A DNA stretch of 64,000 bases from Piscicola geometra. Its lineage: Eukaryota > Annelida > Clitellata > Hirudinida > Piscicolidae. Position numbers and translations under genes: made by a program. The stretch covers positions 4,679,003 through 4,743,002 of the forward strand of contig OX030965.1 in assembly GCA_943735955.1 (NCBI GenBank), given 5' to 3'. Numbering within the stretch: position 1 is the stretch's first letter; each line of letters opens with the position of its first letter. Shown piece after piece: positions 39,670 through 52,200 of the stretch. The notes below the pieces were generated by a model. It was not told the DNA's origin. It did not search any database and saw nothing but the letters and a program-made list of their open reading frames with translations.

Positions 39670-41539
39670 TCAGTACATGAATCTCTGCAACTGATCGGAG
39701 CCAGGCGAGATGAAAGGTTTGTGGAGGAAGACAAGGATGGCGAGGGTGTTGATGACGCCGTGTGAGATGACTTCGAGGCAGATGCTGGAGAGGTTGTCGG
39801 TGGTGCGTTGGTGTGAGACGTTGAGGCGGAGGAGGAGGAGTGGAGTGAAAAAGTACCTCAGCTCGAGCAGTGGCGAGGGAACCAGACTGAGGAGAAGACA
39901 AGAGATGAAAGTCACCTTCCACAGGGGATTCACAGGTTTTACTGTATTCCAGAGGGCATGTATACAGAAGATGTAGACGATGGATAGAGTGTACTTCACG
40001 CACCAGTGCCGTTGAAAGATATTCTTCCAGATGTAGAAGGTGTAATGGCGGTTGTCAGATAAGAGGTATCGGTGCGCGTGTGTGGTGTAATGAATGGTGA
40101 GGATGGTGGTGGTAATGAGAAATATGAAAAGAAATAGCCTATTTTTGATGAATGAAACGAAGCTGAAAAGATGTGTGGAGAGGGAGATGTGAGGGAGAAG
40201 GAAGAAGAAGGAGAAAGCTGCAAAGTAGAAGACTTGCACCACATGGAGACCCACCTGGTGGTCATCTTTCGCTCCCACCACAATGCTTCCATTCCACAGC
40301 ACGAATGAACCAAAGCAGGCCACCACTGACACATACGGCCACACAAGCCACAGCACTTCAAACCCAAACGAGAGAAGAGGCTTGATGTTGAAGGAGAGAA
40401 CAGGACGCAGAACGGACGATAATTTTTTAGTGAAACCGCTGAAAAATTCATCTTCATTTACAATCTTCCTCCCCTTGGTTTCTTTAGTGCCACACAAGAG
40501 TGGAAGGGCGGCTGAGACAGCGACAAAGACCACCCATACAACATTCGTTTGTCTGAAGAGAACAGCACACGCGCCAAATAACGCCGCCAACTTGTGCGAG
40601 TGGTAGAGGTGGAAGAGGTAGCAGAGGAGGACGAAGAAGACAGATCCCTGGTCGGTGTAGTAGAGGAAGGTGAAGAAGAAGAGTACTGGATGGGTGGTCA
40701 CCAGCAGTCCCTCCATCGTAGCCACCTTGCAAACCGACTGATTGGTGAAGTGAGTTGGAAGGTCAATGAATGACTTAACCTAAAAGTAAGTCACTATGAA
40801 CAAGACTAAATAAAACTGATTACAAGAATTTAAATATTACAGCATATATTAAGTGAGCAATCGGATAATATTTGCAATAATATATCGATAAATAAATTTA
40901 AATTGAATTATAATAATAATATAATGTATATAATAGTAAAAAAGCCATTTCTCACAAGGTTATAAAATACTAAAATAACAACCTCTGAAAACAACCAAAA
41001 TAAAGATACCACAACAGCACTCATGATATGAAATTCATAGATGGATCACTGGTAATTAATAGATGGATCATGCCTTATAATAGGGGTCGACAGACGACTG
41101 CATGAGCTTATGCTTGGAGATGAGAGAGGCAACGTAGAGGATGCAAAGGCTGAAGATGACGTTGATGTACCTCAGGTAGTAGACAGAAATACACAAGTCA
41201 GTAGAGTTGAAGAAGTTTAAAGGCTTCAGAAGACCCACTGTGAACATGTAGAGGCCGGGAAGTGTGGTTATCATGGGGTCCCACTAATGAGGTTTGGTTA
41301 TAAAAACACAAAATTAAAAATTTGAACTAAAATAACTTAAAAAATTAAATGGAATGATCTATGCCAGCCACCTGGGTAAAGTTTCCTTTGCAAAAGGCTT
41401 GGACTTGAGGAATGTGGAAGATTTCGTCCATGTAAGGTTCTGGAACATGCAAAAATACTTGCCCCATCACCAGATGACAAGTTGCACCCAGCATTGCAAA
41501 TACTGCATGGAAAAACCAATCTAGCTCCATTCTTTCCAT
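39670..41539 (-). CDS. ALG10: Dol-P-Glc:Glc2Man9GlcNAc2-PP-Dol alpha-1,2-glucosyltransferase
   Basis: Exons 41539-41372, 41283-41074, 40779-39670 total 1488 nt, or 495 aa (human 473). Signature blocks: EPYMDEIFHIPQVQAFCKG near residue 40, WDPMITTLPGLYMFTVG at about 57, FFTFLYYTDQGSVFF, LFRQTNVVWVVF, YLLSDNRHYTFYIWK and the end DQLQRFMY (human IQRFMW). The enzyme adds the last glucose to the lipid-linked oligosaccharide in the ER lumen. It is a GT-C type multi-pass protein, and hydrophobic segments run throughout. The second intron appears to use a GC donor (AAG|GCATGA): no GT donor keeps the reading phase before the TGA. The gene is head to head with ATXN7 and tail to tail with TMEM33. Confidence 0.93.
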
Positions 41540-41742
41540 ATTCAACTTTTTGCAAAAACTTTAAAAGTGGAGTTTATAAGAATAGTTTGTCTATGTCTAT
41601 TTAATCTTAAATAAACAAAAACAATATATTATAACTTCAGAAAAATGAATAGCCTCTACTTTTAGACTTCATATTTACTTTTGTTTAATAAAGAGTAAGT
41701 TTAATATAATTTCGCATGCGCACAATGATTTAATAACTAAAA
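41540..41742. promoter_or_regulatory. Putative bidirectional promoter, ALG10 / ATXN7
   Basis: Only 203 bp separate the two divergent ATGs. It contains TTCGCATGCGCACAATG (41711-41727), whose GCATGCGCA core resembles an NRF1-type site (GCGCATGCGC), a common feature of bidirectional housekeeping promoters. No TATA box is obvious. Confidence 0.5.
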
Positions 41743-44208
41743 ATGGCGGCTCTAAATGATAAACTAATGGAAAGTATTAACAGCTTACCATGGAAGGATA
41801 TATTCACAAAAACCAATATTTGTAATCTAGAAAGTAAGATCTATTCATTTCTCTCACATTTCATCTTTTCCGTACTAACATTAGAAACTGTCTTCTTTAA
41901 ACCCTCCAAATTAATTTTGTATTTATCCCATTTTCATATTTTAAACTTACCCTATATTTATAGCAGTTCACCTAACTTTAACTTAATTTCTCAGTGGATG
42001 AATCCGATACAAATGAAGAGCCCATAATCAAACCAGAAACAAGTACAATGAAACTCAAAAAAGAAGGTTGTCATAAATTTTATTTAAAAGTCTCACAGAT
42101 CCACTACCAATGTGTAATCTTTCTCGTCAGATATGATATCTTATGGCCTGTGTCCTGCACAAGACGAGTTCTTCCTGACTATATGTGAAAAGTGCAATTT
42201 ACTCGTGAAACCACAAGCTCTCAGAACACATATAGGTAAGTTCCATAGGTTCTTGCAATGATAATCTGTTCAGAGTTTTATCTTTACGGTATTCTCTTAG
42301 TAACTAAGACTTAGACTATCAGCTTGTATCAAAAGTTGGAACCATAACTTTTCCATACTTCAGCTATACGTCACAGCAAGACAAAACCTCTGAAGTCGAA
42401 GCCATCGTCGCCAGAGGACTGTCTCAAGGGCCTTGCAAGCAGGCCTTCAGAAATGCTCTTCAAGAGTCCTCGGAACACTTCTCTCACACCCTCATCGTCT
42501 TCATCATCGACTCCATCCAAATGCAAAAAGACCAACAATCGAGCAGACAACAAGCTCGACCACGGCAACAGTAGCAACAAAAGCAACAAAAACGTCTCCA
42601 AGCTGGAGTTGAAGCTCGAAAGGTTGTTGCCAAGTCGATCTAGCAAGACTTCATCCACCCACCTTAGCAGCACACCCTCCCTTTCCACCACTCCCTCAAT
42701 CTCCACCACATCTTCATCTTCCACCACAACTCCCCTTCCCTCGCGATCTTCCTTCACCACAAGGTCATCCTACAAGTCCTTCAGACTGCAGAGCATGCTC
42801 GTCTCTAGCGACTGCTCCAACGACTCTCGAGACTTGGGCATCGACAATGGCGAGAGCACCAGTTCGGACACTGTGCCACTGAGAGAGAACAGCATTGAGG
42901 GCACCGACTGTAGCACCACTGGTGATGGCGGTGGTCCTTCTGGAATCATTCCACCCACCTTTGCCGCCTTCAATCTCTCTAACTTCCACCCTGGTCCATC
43001 TCTCTGCACCACTACTTCTTCTTCCTCTACTACCTACCTCATCCGTAACAACTCAATACAAGAAGTAATTCCTCGCAACAACAAAAACACTGCCAGAAAA
43101 CGTTGCTACAACAACAACAACAAAAACAACAACGCAACAAATGATTTTTTAATGAACGCCACAAGCAACTGCAACACCAGCAGCAGTAGCAGTAGTGGCG
43201 ACAACAGCGACAAGGCACCTTCTCCTTCACAACCCCCTAAACTTGAACCCATGTGCTTGGCTGGTGGTAGTAATGATGACGATTGCAACGACAATGACGA
43301 TGATGATGATGATGAGGTCATTGCAGAAGGAGGGAGGAGGGGGTCGTATAATGGCGATGCAGATGAGGGAGAGGAGGATGAGGGAGGAGGAGGAGTTAAC
43401 AAGCATCTCGACAAGCCTCCCATCCTCTTGCCCAACACCCTACAACACCACCAGACACCATCGCAACACTGCAATAAACGACCTTTCAAGTTGACGCAAC
43501 ACAGTCCCGAGAACAGCGAAACCAGCACAGATAGCTTGTCTTCCACCTGTCTAGCTGAAAAACTTAATTCTAGCGATTTTGTATTGGAAAAATTTTACCA
43601 AAAGATTAAGCCAAAGTTTAAAGAGAAAACTGCGTACAACACGCAAGTAAAAAAATGTTTAAGAAGCAACCTAAACACCAAAGCAGCAGCTCCCAATGTA
43701 AATACGAACAGCAATTTGAGATCTTTCTTAAACATTCTACCTCGCAAAACTCCCCCTCTCAAGCCACCTTGTGATAACGACACTACCAGCAACGCTTCTA
43801 TCAACTTGCCTCACTATAATGACACTACCAGCAAAACCACTACCATAAAAATTTCAAACATTACCACTACTACTACCACCAGCACCACTACTACTACCAC
43901 CAGCACCACTACTATAACCACCTCCACCACGACTACTACCACCACCACCACTAGCACAATAGTAAACTGCAAGAGCGCCTTCAAAGACAGATTGGCGGGC
44001 CTCAAACGCAAGCATTCCCCCATCAAACCCCACAACCACGCACACAAACTCATTCAAATTAACGCACCGTCATCATCATCACCACCATCGTCATCGTCAT
44101 CATCATCAATATCTTTTACTTCATCTTCATCACCTCTTCTCTCTTCAATCACCATCAGTCACTTCTCAACTCCCACCATTATATGTTCACCCTTTCTTTC
44201 TTCTCTAG

Positions 44209-44277
<69 letters not shown>

Positions 44278-47200
44278 TATCATCATCTTTATTAACATCG
44301 TTATCATCAGCTTCATCATCATTGTCATCACCCATTCTAACTTCTTATATTTTATCACCACCACTCTCTTCTTCCTCCTCTTCTTCTTCCTCCTCCTCAC
44401 AACAACAACAACAGCAACAACTTTCACAACTCATCACAGCTAATCTTCTTTTAAAAACAGTCTTCAACAACAACAACAACAATAGCAATATTAAAAACAA
44501 CAAAAACAACGTCATTAATGATCTCATCAAAAGCAACACGCTTAATCTCACTAATAACCACAACAACCACAGCAACAACAGCAACAGCAACAACATAATC
44601 AAAGTTGCTAACATAAAAAACAACATCAGCTTAGTCAAGAAGTCCTCTAGACGAAAGCCCACCAATCCAGATTTCGTCCTCTGTAAAAGTTAGAAGTTGC
44701 CCGCCCCTCTCTAATAATCACTATCTCTAACACTATGTCCATCACTATCATTACCCTTCTTTCTGACTTTTCTATCATATCATTTGTAATGCTAATGGCT
44801 TTTGTGACTAAATAACAACTTTAAATTGGATTTTTTTTTATTTGAAGCAAAATTAATAAAAACGTAAATACTAATTATGAATATTTAAGCCACTATTAAA
44901 GAATATAATATCAATATTATTTAATAATGATTATTATAAATATTATTATTTAATATGTTAATCCCATTCAAACTCCGCTTCTTTCTCACCCTACAGACCG
45001 CCTGTACGACGCCGACAAGCACTGTGGAGTGCTCGTCGCCGACACGCAGAAGCCCTGCACCCGCTTCCTCACCTGCAAGGTTCTTCTTGTTGTTTGTCTG
45101 TTTGTTTGTTTGTTGTTACTGTTGTTGTGTTATTGATATTGTGTTGTTGCTGTTTTTGTTGCAGTTGTGGTGTGCATTATCATTATCACTTCCTCCTGCC
45201 GCCTCAGACACACCCCCTGCTGCTGCGGAGGGCTGTGATTGGTCGTAGCAAGGCCTTCGATGAACTGCTAAAGGAACAGAAGGAGAGAAGACAAGCTCTT
45301 CTCAACAAAAACAACATAAACAACTCAACTAGCAACAACAGCAACAACAGCAACAACAACAACACTGCCAGCAACCAGAAGAAGACTCAAGTGTCTTCAG
45401 GACTCAATCTTCAAACAATAACCTCCCTCCTCAACCCTTCACCGTCATCATCATCATCAACATCGTTATCATCATCAGGATTATTGTCATCATCAATATC
45501 ATCAGGGTTAACATCATCATCATCATCACTGCCCTCACACCTCCTCCACCTCATCTCTCCAAAGCTTGAATCTAGAAGACCCAACGGTCTTTCTCTCACG
45601 CCTGTCCGCTTGTTCACCAATAATAATAATTATGATAATAATAATAATAAAGACCTAATTAATCAGGGTAATACAAATAAAAAGTTTTCCTCTTCGTTGC
45701 CTTCATCGTTGCAACCTTCACCGGTTATTTCTCATCCACCCTCCAGCCACTCCATCCATCCACCATTCACTCCATCCATCCATCCACCATTCACTCCATC
45801 CATCCATCCTCCTCTTCATCCACTTGCCCCTGGCCGCCTTAACAACCTCACCATCAACTTGACCGACCTCTTGGCCAAGAACAGCAATAATAATGATAAT
45901 AATGATAATAATAATAACCTAATTATTAACAATAATAATAATAATGATAATAGTAATAATAAATGTAGTTATGGGGTCGGGAGGAAGGTTAACATACAAG
46001 TAGTGAACCTTCCTAAGGTGAAGCTTGAAGGCGCCTGTGGTGGTGATGATGATGATGATGCACTGGAGGGGGGGGAAGGAAGCAGCATGATGATGATGAT
46101 GCAGGCGTCTGGGAGTCACCCCTACCAGGAGGAGGTGGAGGTGGAGGAGGGGGGTTGCTGCAGGGTGAAGAGGGAGAGGGAGGAGAAGGAGGAGGGTGCT
46201 GGGGTGGTGACGTGGGTGAAGGAGGAGGAAAGGAAGATGGACTGCTTCGGGTGGGTAGCTGAGTGTTTCGATTTGGTTATGAGTACTTGTGGATGGATGT
46301 ATGTAGAATGGTGAGAATTGATTCAATCGCCATAATGATTTGATTTAACAACCATAATGATTTGATTTATTTAATCACGGTGATGATTTGATTTATTGAA
46401 TCATCAAAATGATTTGATTTATTTAATCACGGTGATGATTTGATTTATTGAATCATCAAAATGATTTGATTTATTCAACCACCATAATGATTTGATTTGC
46501 TTTAATCGCCTCGGTCATCGATACAGGCCGGTGTTTCGGAGGCGAGACAGGCACCACAGCACAAGCACCTCATACCACAGAGATGCCAAAGTTTCCTTGA
46601 CCGACCATCCTGATTATGATGCTGCTGCTGGTGGTGATGATGATGATGGTGATAATAAAGGCGGTGTAAACGTAGACGCTGATGATGACGAAGATGAGGA
46701 TGATGATGACGACGAAGATGATGATGATGATGATGATGACGGTGAATTTATATATAAAGCGGGAGTAAAGAGAATAAAGTTGGCGAAGGTGTTTGATGAA
46801 CGCTTGAAGTCCAAGAGTCGAGGTGGTCATGATTGTGATGCTGCCACTACTATCAAGAGTAAAAGTATTGGTGGTGATGATGATGATGTTGGTGGTAATG
46901 ATGATGATGATACGCACTCCTTTGACGCCACTCATCTTAACTTTCACCCAAGACCAGCTGCCGTAAGTATTAAATGATATCGTTAGGTTTCATCATTAAA
47001 ATCACCACCATCATCATCATGACCATCATCTTAATCATCATGACCATCATCTTAATCTTCATGACCATCATCTTAATCATCATGACCATCATCTTAATCA
47101 TCATGACCATCATCTTAATCATCATGACCATCATCTTAATCATCATGACCATCATCTTAATCATCATGACCGTCATCTTAATCATCATGACCATCATCTT

Positions 47201-48771
47201 AATCATCATGATCGTCATCTTAATCATCATGACCATCATCTTAATCATCATGACCATCATCTTAATCATCATGACCGTCATCTTAATCATCATGACCATC
47301 ATCTTAATCATCATGACCATCATCTTAATCATCATGACCATCATCTTAATCATCATGACCATCATCTTAATCATCATGACCATCATCTTAATCATCATGA
47401 CCGTCATCTTAATCATCATGACCATCATCTTAATCATCATGACCATCATCTTAATCATCATCACCATCACGATAGGTAAATGGTTACGGGGCATGGCTCT
47501 ACTCCAATGCAGTGCTCTCATTGGACCGCAAAGCTGACCAATCCAGATACACTTTCAAGGATCTTCTCTCGCAACTATCATCATCACAGCCATCATCATC
47601 ATCAGCACCGACATTAAAATCTTTATCATCATCGCTTCCGTTATTATCATCTCTATTGTCACCATCGTTTTCATTGTGTGATAAGCTCTTATCATCCAAA
47701 AAACATTCGCCATCGCCATCATCAACCCTTTCGTTATCATTATCACTACCAGCATCATCATCATTACCAGCACCATCTTCATCATCCACATCATCATCAT
47801 CATCACCCTCCAAACTTACCCTCCTCACCACTCTCAGCGACCATAACAACCTCAATGCACTAATGACTCCACTCAGACACCTGCACACAAGGTAGTAAAT
47901 TAGCGCTCATAATAATATTAATAATTTAATTAATAATTTATTTATTTTTATAATTTAATTAATTAATTATTTATTTTTATAATTTAATTAATTAATTATT
48001 TTTATAATTTAATCAAATAATTATTTTTATAATTTAATTAATTAATTATTTTTATAATTTAATTAATTATTTATTTTTATTATTTCATTTATATATTTAT
48101 TTTTATGTTGTAATAATTGTTGTATAAAGTTTTTATTTGCGATAGGTTGAATAGTGATTAATCTATTTAAAAATTCGAAATTAAATTGAAGTGAACCTTC
48201 ACCACAACAGCTCCCTTCAACACTTCAACACTCCGAAACAACTACACTCACCAGCCACTGACCAGCTCAAAAACAACAACAACAGAATCACCTCAATCAC
48301 CCTAGTTAACCATCTACATCAACATCAACAACAGCAACAACAGCAACAACACAAGCTCCTCCTTCAATCACTAAGTAGTTCTGCGCACAACAACAACAAC
48401 AACAACAACATTTCTTCTTCCAATTTCCCGCCTAACATCTGTCTTTCCAGACAAAACATTCTGTTTCTGCTCGGCTTGCAACACCACAAGCAACAACAAA
48501 TTTTGAAAAACCAACAACAAAAACAACAACAACAACATCAAATAATAATACAAAACCAGCAACAACAACCACATCAGCAACAACAACCACATCAGCAACA
48601 ACAACCGCATCAGCAACAACAGCAATTATCACAAAAGCGAATACAAGAAGAACTAAACACTCAAAAAATCATTAACTCTCCATCCTCTTTTGCTTCTTCC
48701 CTTCTCCACAACCATGTCGTCTCTCCCATCGTAACAACAACAACAACTACAACACCAACAAAGGCAATCTC

Positions 48772-48804
<33 letters not shown>

Positions 48805-49253
48805 GTTCACAACATTCCAAAACATTATCAGCCGACTCAGCAAGCACAACATCCTCTCCAAACACTCTGAGCTCTCTTCTCTCACCGACAACAAAAGCAA
48901 CACTTTCAGCAACATTCTAGCTAGCAACAACAACAACAACAACAATAGGTTCATTTCCAACAACAACAACAACAACACTCAACTTATCCTTTCTTCTCGT
49001 GAGTCTATGATGCCCATAATAAAGAACAACATTATTATTAACAACAATCTCAACAGCAGCCTTAACAACCTCAACGATAACAATCTCAAAAACAACTTTA
49101 ACAACCTCAGCAACAACAGCCTTAACAACATCATCAACAACAACAACAAAAACATCATCAACAATAACAACATCTTCAAGCCTCCCACTCAAGCAAGCAG
49201 AGTGAATGCATTAAGCGTGTCTCCAGTGGTTGCAATTAAAGCAGCATCCATTC

Positions 49254-49285
<32 letters not shown>

Positions 49286-52200
49286 AACAGCAATAACAGT
49301 TTCAACATCACAATCAACAATCTCAATTTCAACAACAACCCCAACCACAACAACTCTAACAACAACACCAATATCAACAACAACAACCTTAACATTAACA
49401 TTAACATTAACAACAACACCAACAAAACTATCAGCAACTTCAGCAACATCAACAACAACAAAACTACCCCCCAATCTCTCTTCAGCTCAAACAATGCATC
49501 TCTCTACCTGCAGCAACAACAACAACAACAACAACAACAACGTATATCCCTAACGAACCTCACCAGCTCCTCCCTCATATCCCCTCCCAACAACTATCTA
49601 TCGCCTAGCAACAACACCACCGACAGCAATAACCTCAAAAGCATCAACGACAACAACAACAACAACAATGGCGGCAATATTGTTGAACCACTTCTGCAAC
49701 TCGCCTCCAAGGTTCCTCCGAGAAATGGCTTCAAAACACCCTTGCTCATTGCCGCCAACAACTCTCTCGCCTGCAACTACAACAACAACAACTGTATCAT
49801 CAACAACAACAACAGCAACTGTATCAACAACAACATCAACTGTATCAACAACAACAACATCAACCACAATTGTATCAGTAACAACAGTGAACTTGAATCC
49901 AAGATTAGTATCACAAGCTCTAAGAATTCTGGCCTGGTTTGTATGCTTTTGTATGATTGTGTAAGTATGTCTTTTGATACTATCATTATCATTACCTCAA
50001 GTGATGTAAACTCCACACTGTACACACAACACTATACACACAACACTATACACACAGCACTGTACACACAACACTGTACACACAACACTGTACACACAAC
50101 ACTGTACACACAACACTGTACACACAACACTGTACACACAACACTATACACACAAAACTGTACACACAACACTGTACACTCAACACTGTACACAAAACAC
50201 TAAACACAACACTGTACACACAACACTGTACACACAACACTGTACACACAACACTGTACACACAACACTAAACACACAACACTGTACACACAACACTGTA
50301 CACACAACACTGTACACACAACACTGTACACACAACACTGTACACACAACACTGTACACACAAAACTGTACACACAACACTGTACACACAACACTGTACA
50401 CACAACACTGTACACACAACACTGTACACACAACACTGTACACACAACACTGTACACACAACACTGTACACACAACACTGTACACAACACTATACACACA
50501 ACACTGTACACACAACACTGTACACACAACCCTGTACACACAACACTGTACACACAACACTGTACACACAACACTGTACACACAACACTGTACACAACAC
50601 TATACACACAACACTGTACACAACACTATACACACAACACTGTACACACAAAACTGTACACACAACACTGTACACTCAACACTGTACACACAACACTGTA
50701 CACACAACACTGTACACACAACACTGTACACACAACACTGTACACACAACACTGTACACACAACACTGTACACACAACACTGTACACACAACACTGTACA
50801 CAACACTATACACACAACACTGTACACACAACACTGTACACACAACCCTGTACACACAACACTGTACACACAACACTGTACACACAACACTGTACACAAC
50901 ACTATACACACAACACTGTACACAACACTATACACACAACACTGTACACACAAAACTGTACACACAACACTGTACACTCAACACTGTACACACAACACTG
51001 TACACACAACACTGTACACACAACACTGTACACACAACACTGTACACACAACACTGTACACACAACACTGTACACACAACACTGTACACAACACTGTACA
51101 CACAACACTGTACACACAACACTGTACACACAACACTGTACACACAACACTGTACACACAAAACTGTACACACAACACTGTACACACAACACTGTACACA
51201 CAACACTGTACACACAACACTGTACACACAACACTGTACACACAACACTGTACACACAACACTGTACACACAACACTGTACACACAACACTGTACACACA
51301 ACACTGTACACACAACCCTGTACACACAACACTGTACACACAACACTGTACACACAACACTGTACACACAACACTGTACACACAACACTGTACACACAAC
51401 ACTGTACACACAACACTGTACACACAACACTGTACACACAACACTGTACACTCAACACTGTACACTCAACACTGTACACACAACACTGTACACACAACAC
51501 TGTACACTCAACACTGTACACACAACACTGTACACACAACACTGTACACACAACACTGTACACACAACACTGTACACACAACACTGTACACACAACACTG
51601 TACACTCAACACTGTACACTCAACACTGTACACACAACACTGTACACACAACACTGTACACTCAACACTGTACACACAACACTGTACACACAACACTGTA
51701 CACTCAACACTGTACACACAACACTGTACACACAACACTGTACACACAACACTGTACACACAACACTGTACACTCAACACTGTACACACAACACTGTACA
51801 CACAACACTGTACACTCAACACTGTACACACAACACTGTACACACAACACTGTACACACAACACTGTACACTCAACACTGTACACACAACACTGTACACA
51901 CAACACTGTACACACAACACTGTACACACAACACTGTACACACAACACTGTACACACAACACTGTACACACAACACTGTACACACAACACTGTACACACA
52001 ACACTGTACACACAACACTGTACACACAACACTGTACACTCAACACTGTACACACAACACTGTACACACAACACTGTACACACAACACTGTACACACAAC
52101 ACTGTACACACAACACTGTACACACAACACTGTACACACAACACTGTACACACAACACTGTACACACAACACTGTACACACAACACTGTACACACAACAC

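Noticed and set aside
43039..45620. Minus-strand frames opposite the ataxin-7 low-complexity exons
   Set aside because: Shadows of Ser/Asn/Thr triplet runs; the plus strand carries the SCA7 domain and matching splice phases.
46983..47474. CRISPR-like regular array
   Set aside because: Head-to-tail identical units without unique spacers in a eukaryotic intron; this is a minisatellite.
46970..47537. Frames of MMVMMIK or MTIILII repeats
   Set aside because: 21-bp intronic minisatellite; ATXN7 exon phases bracket it as an intron.
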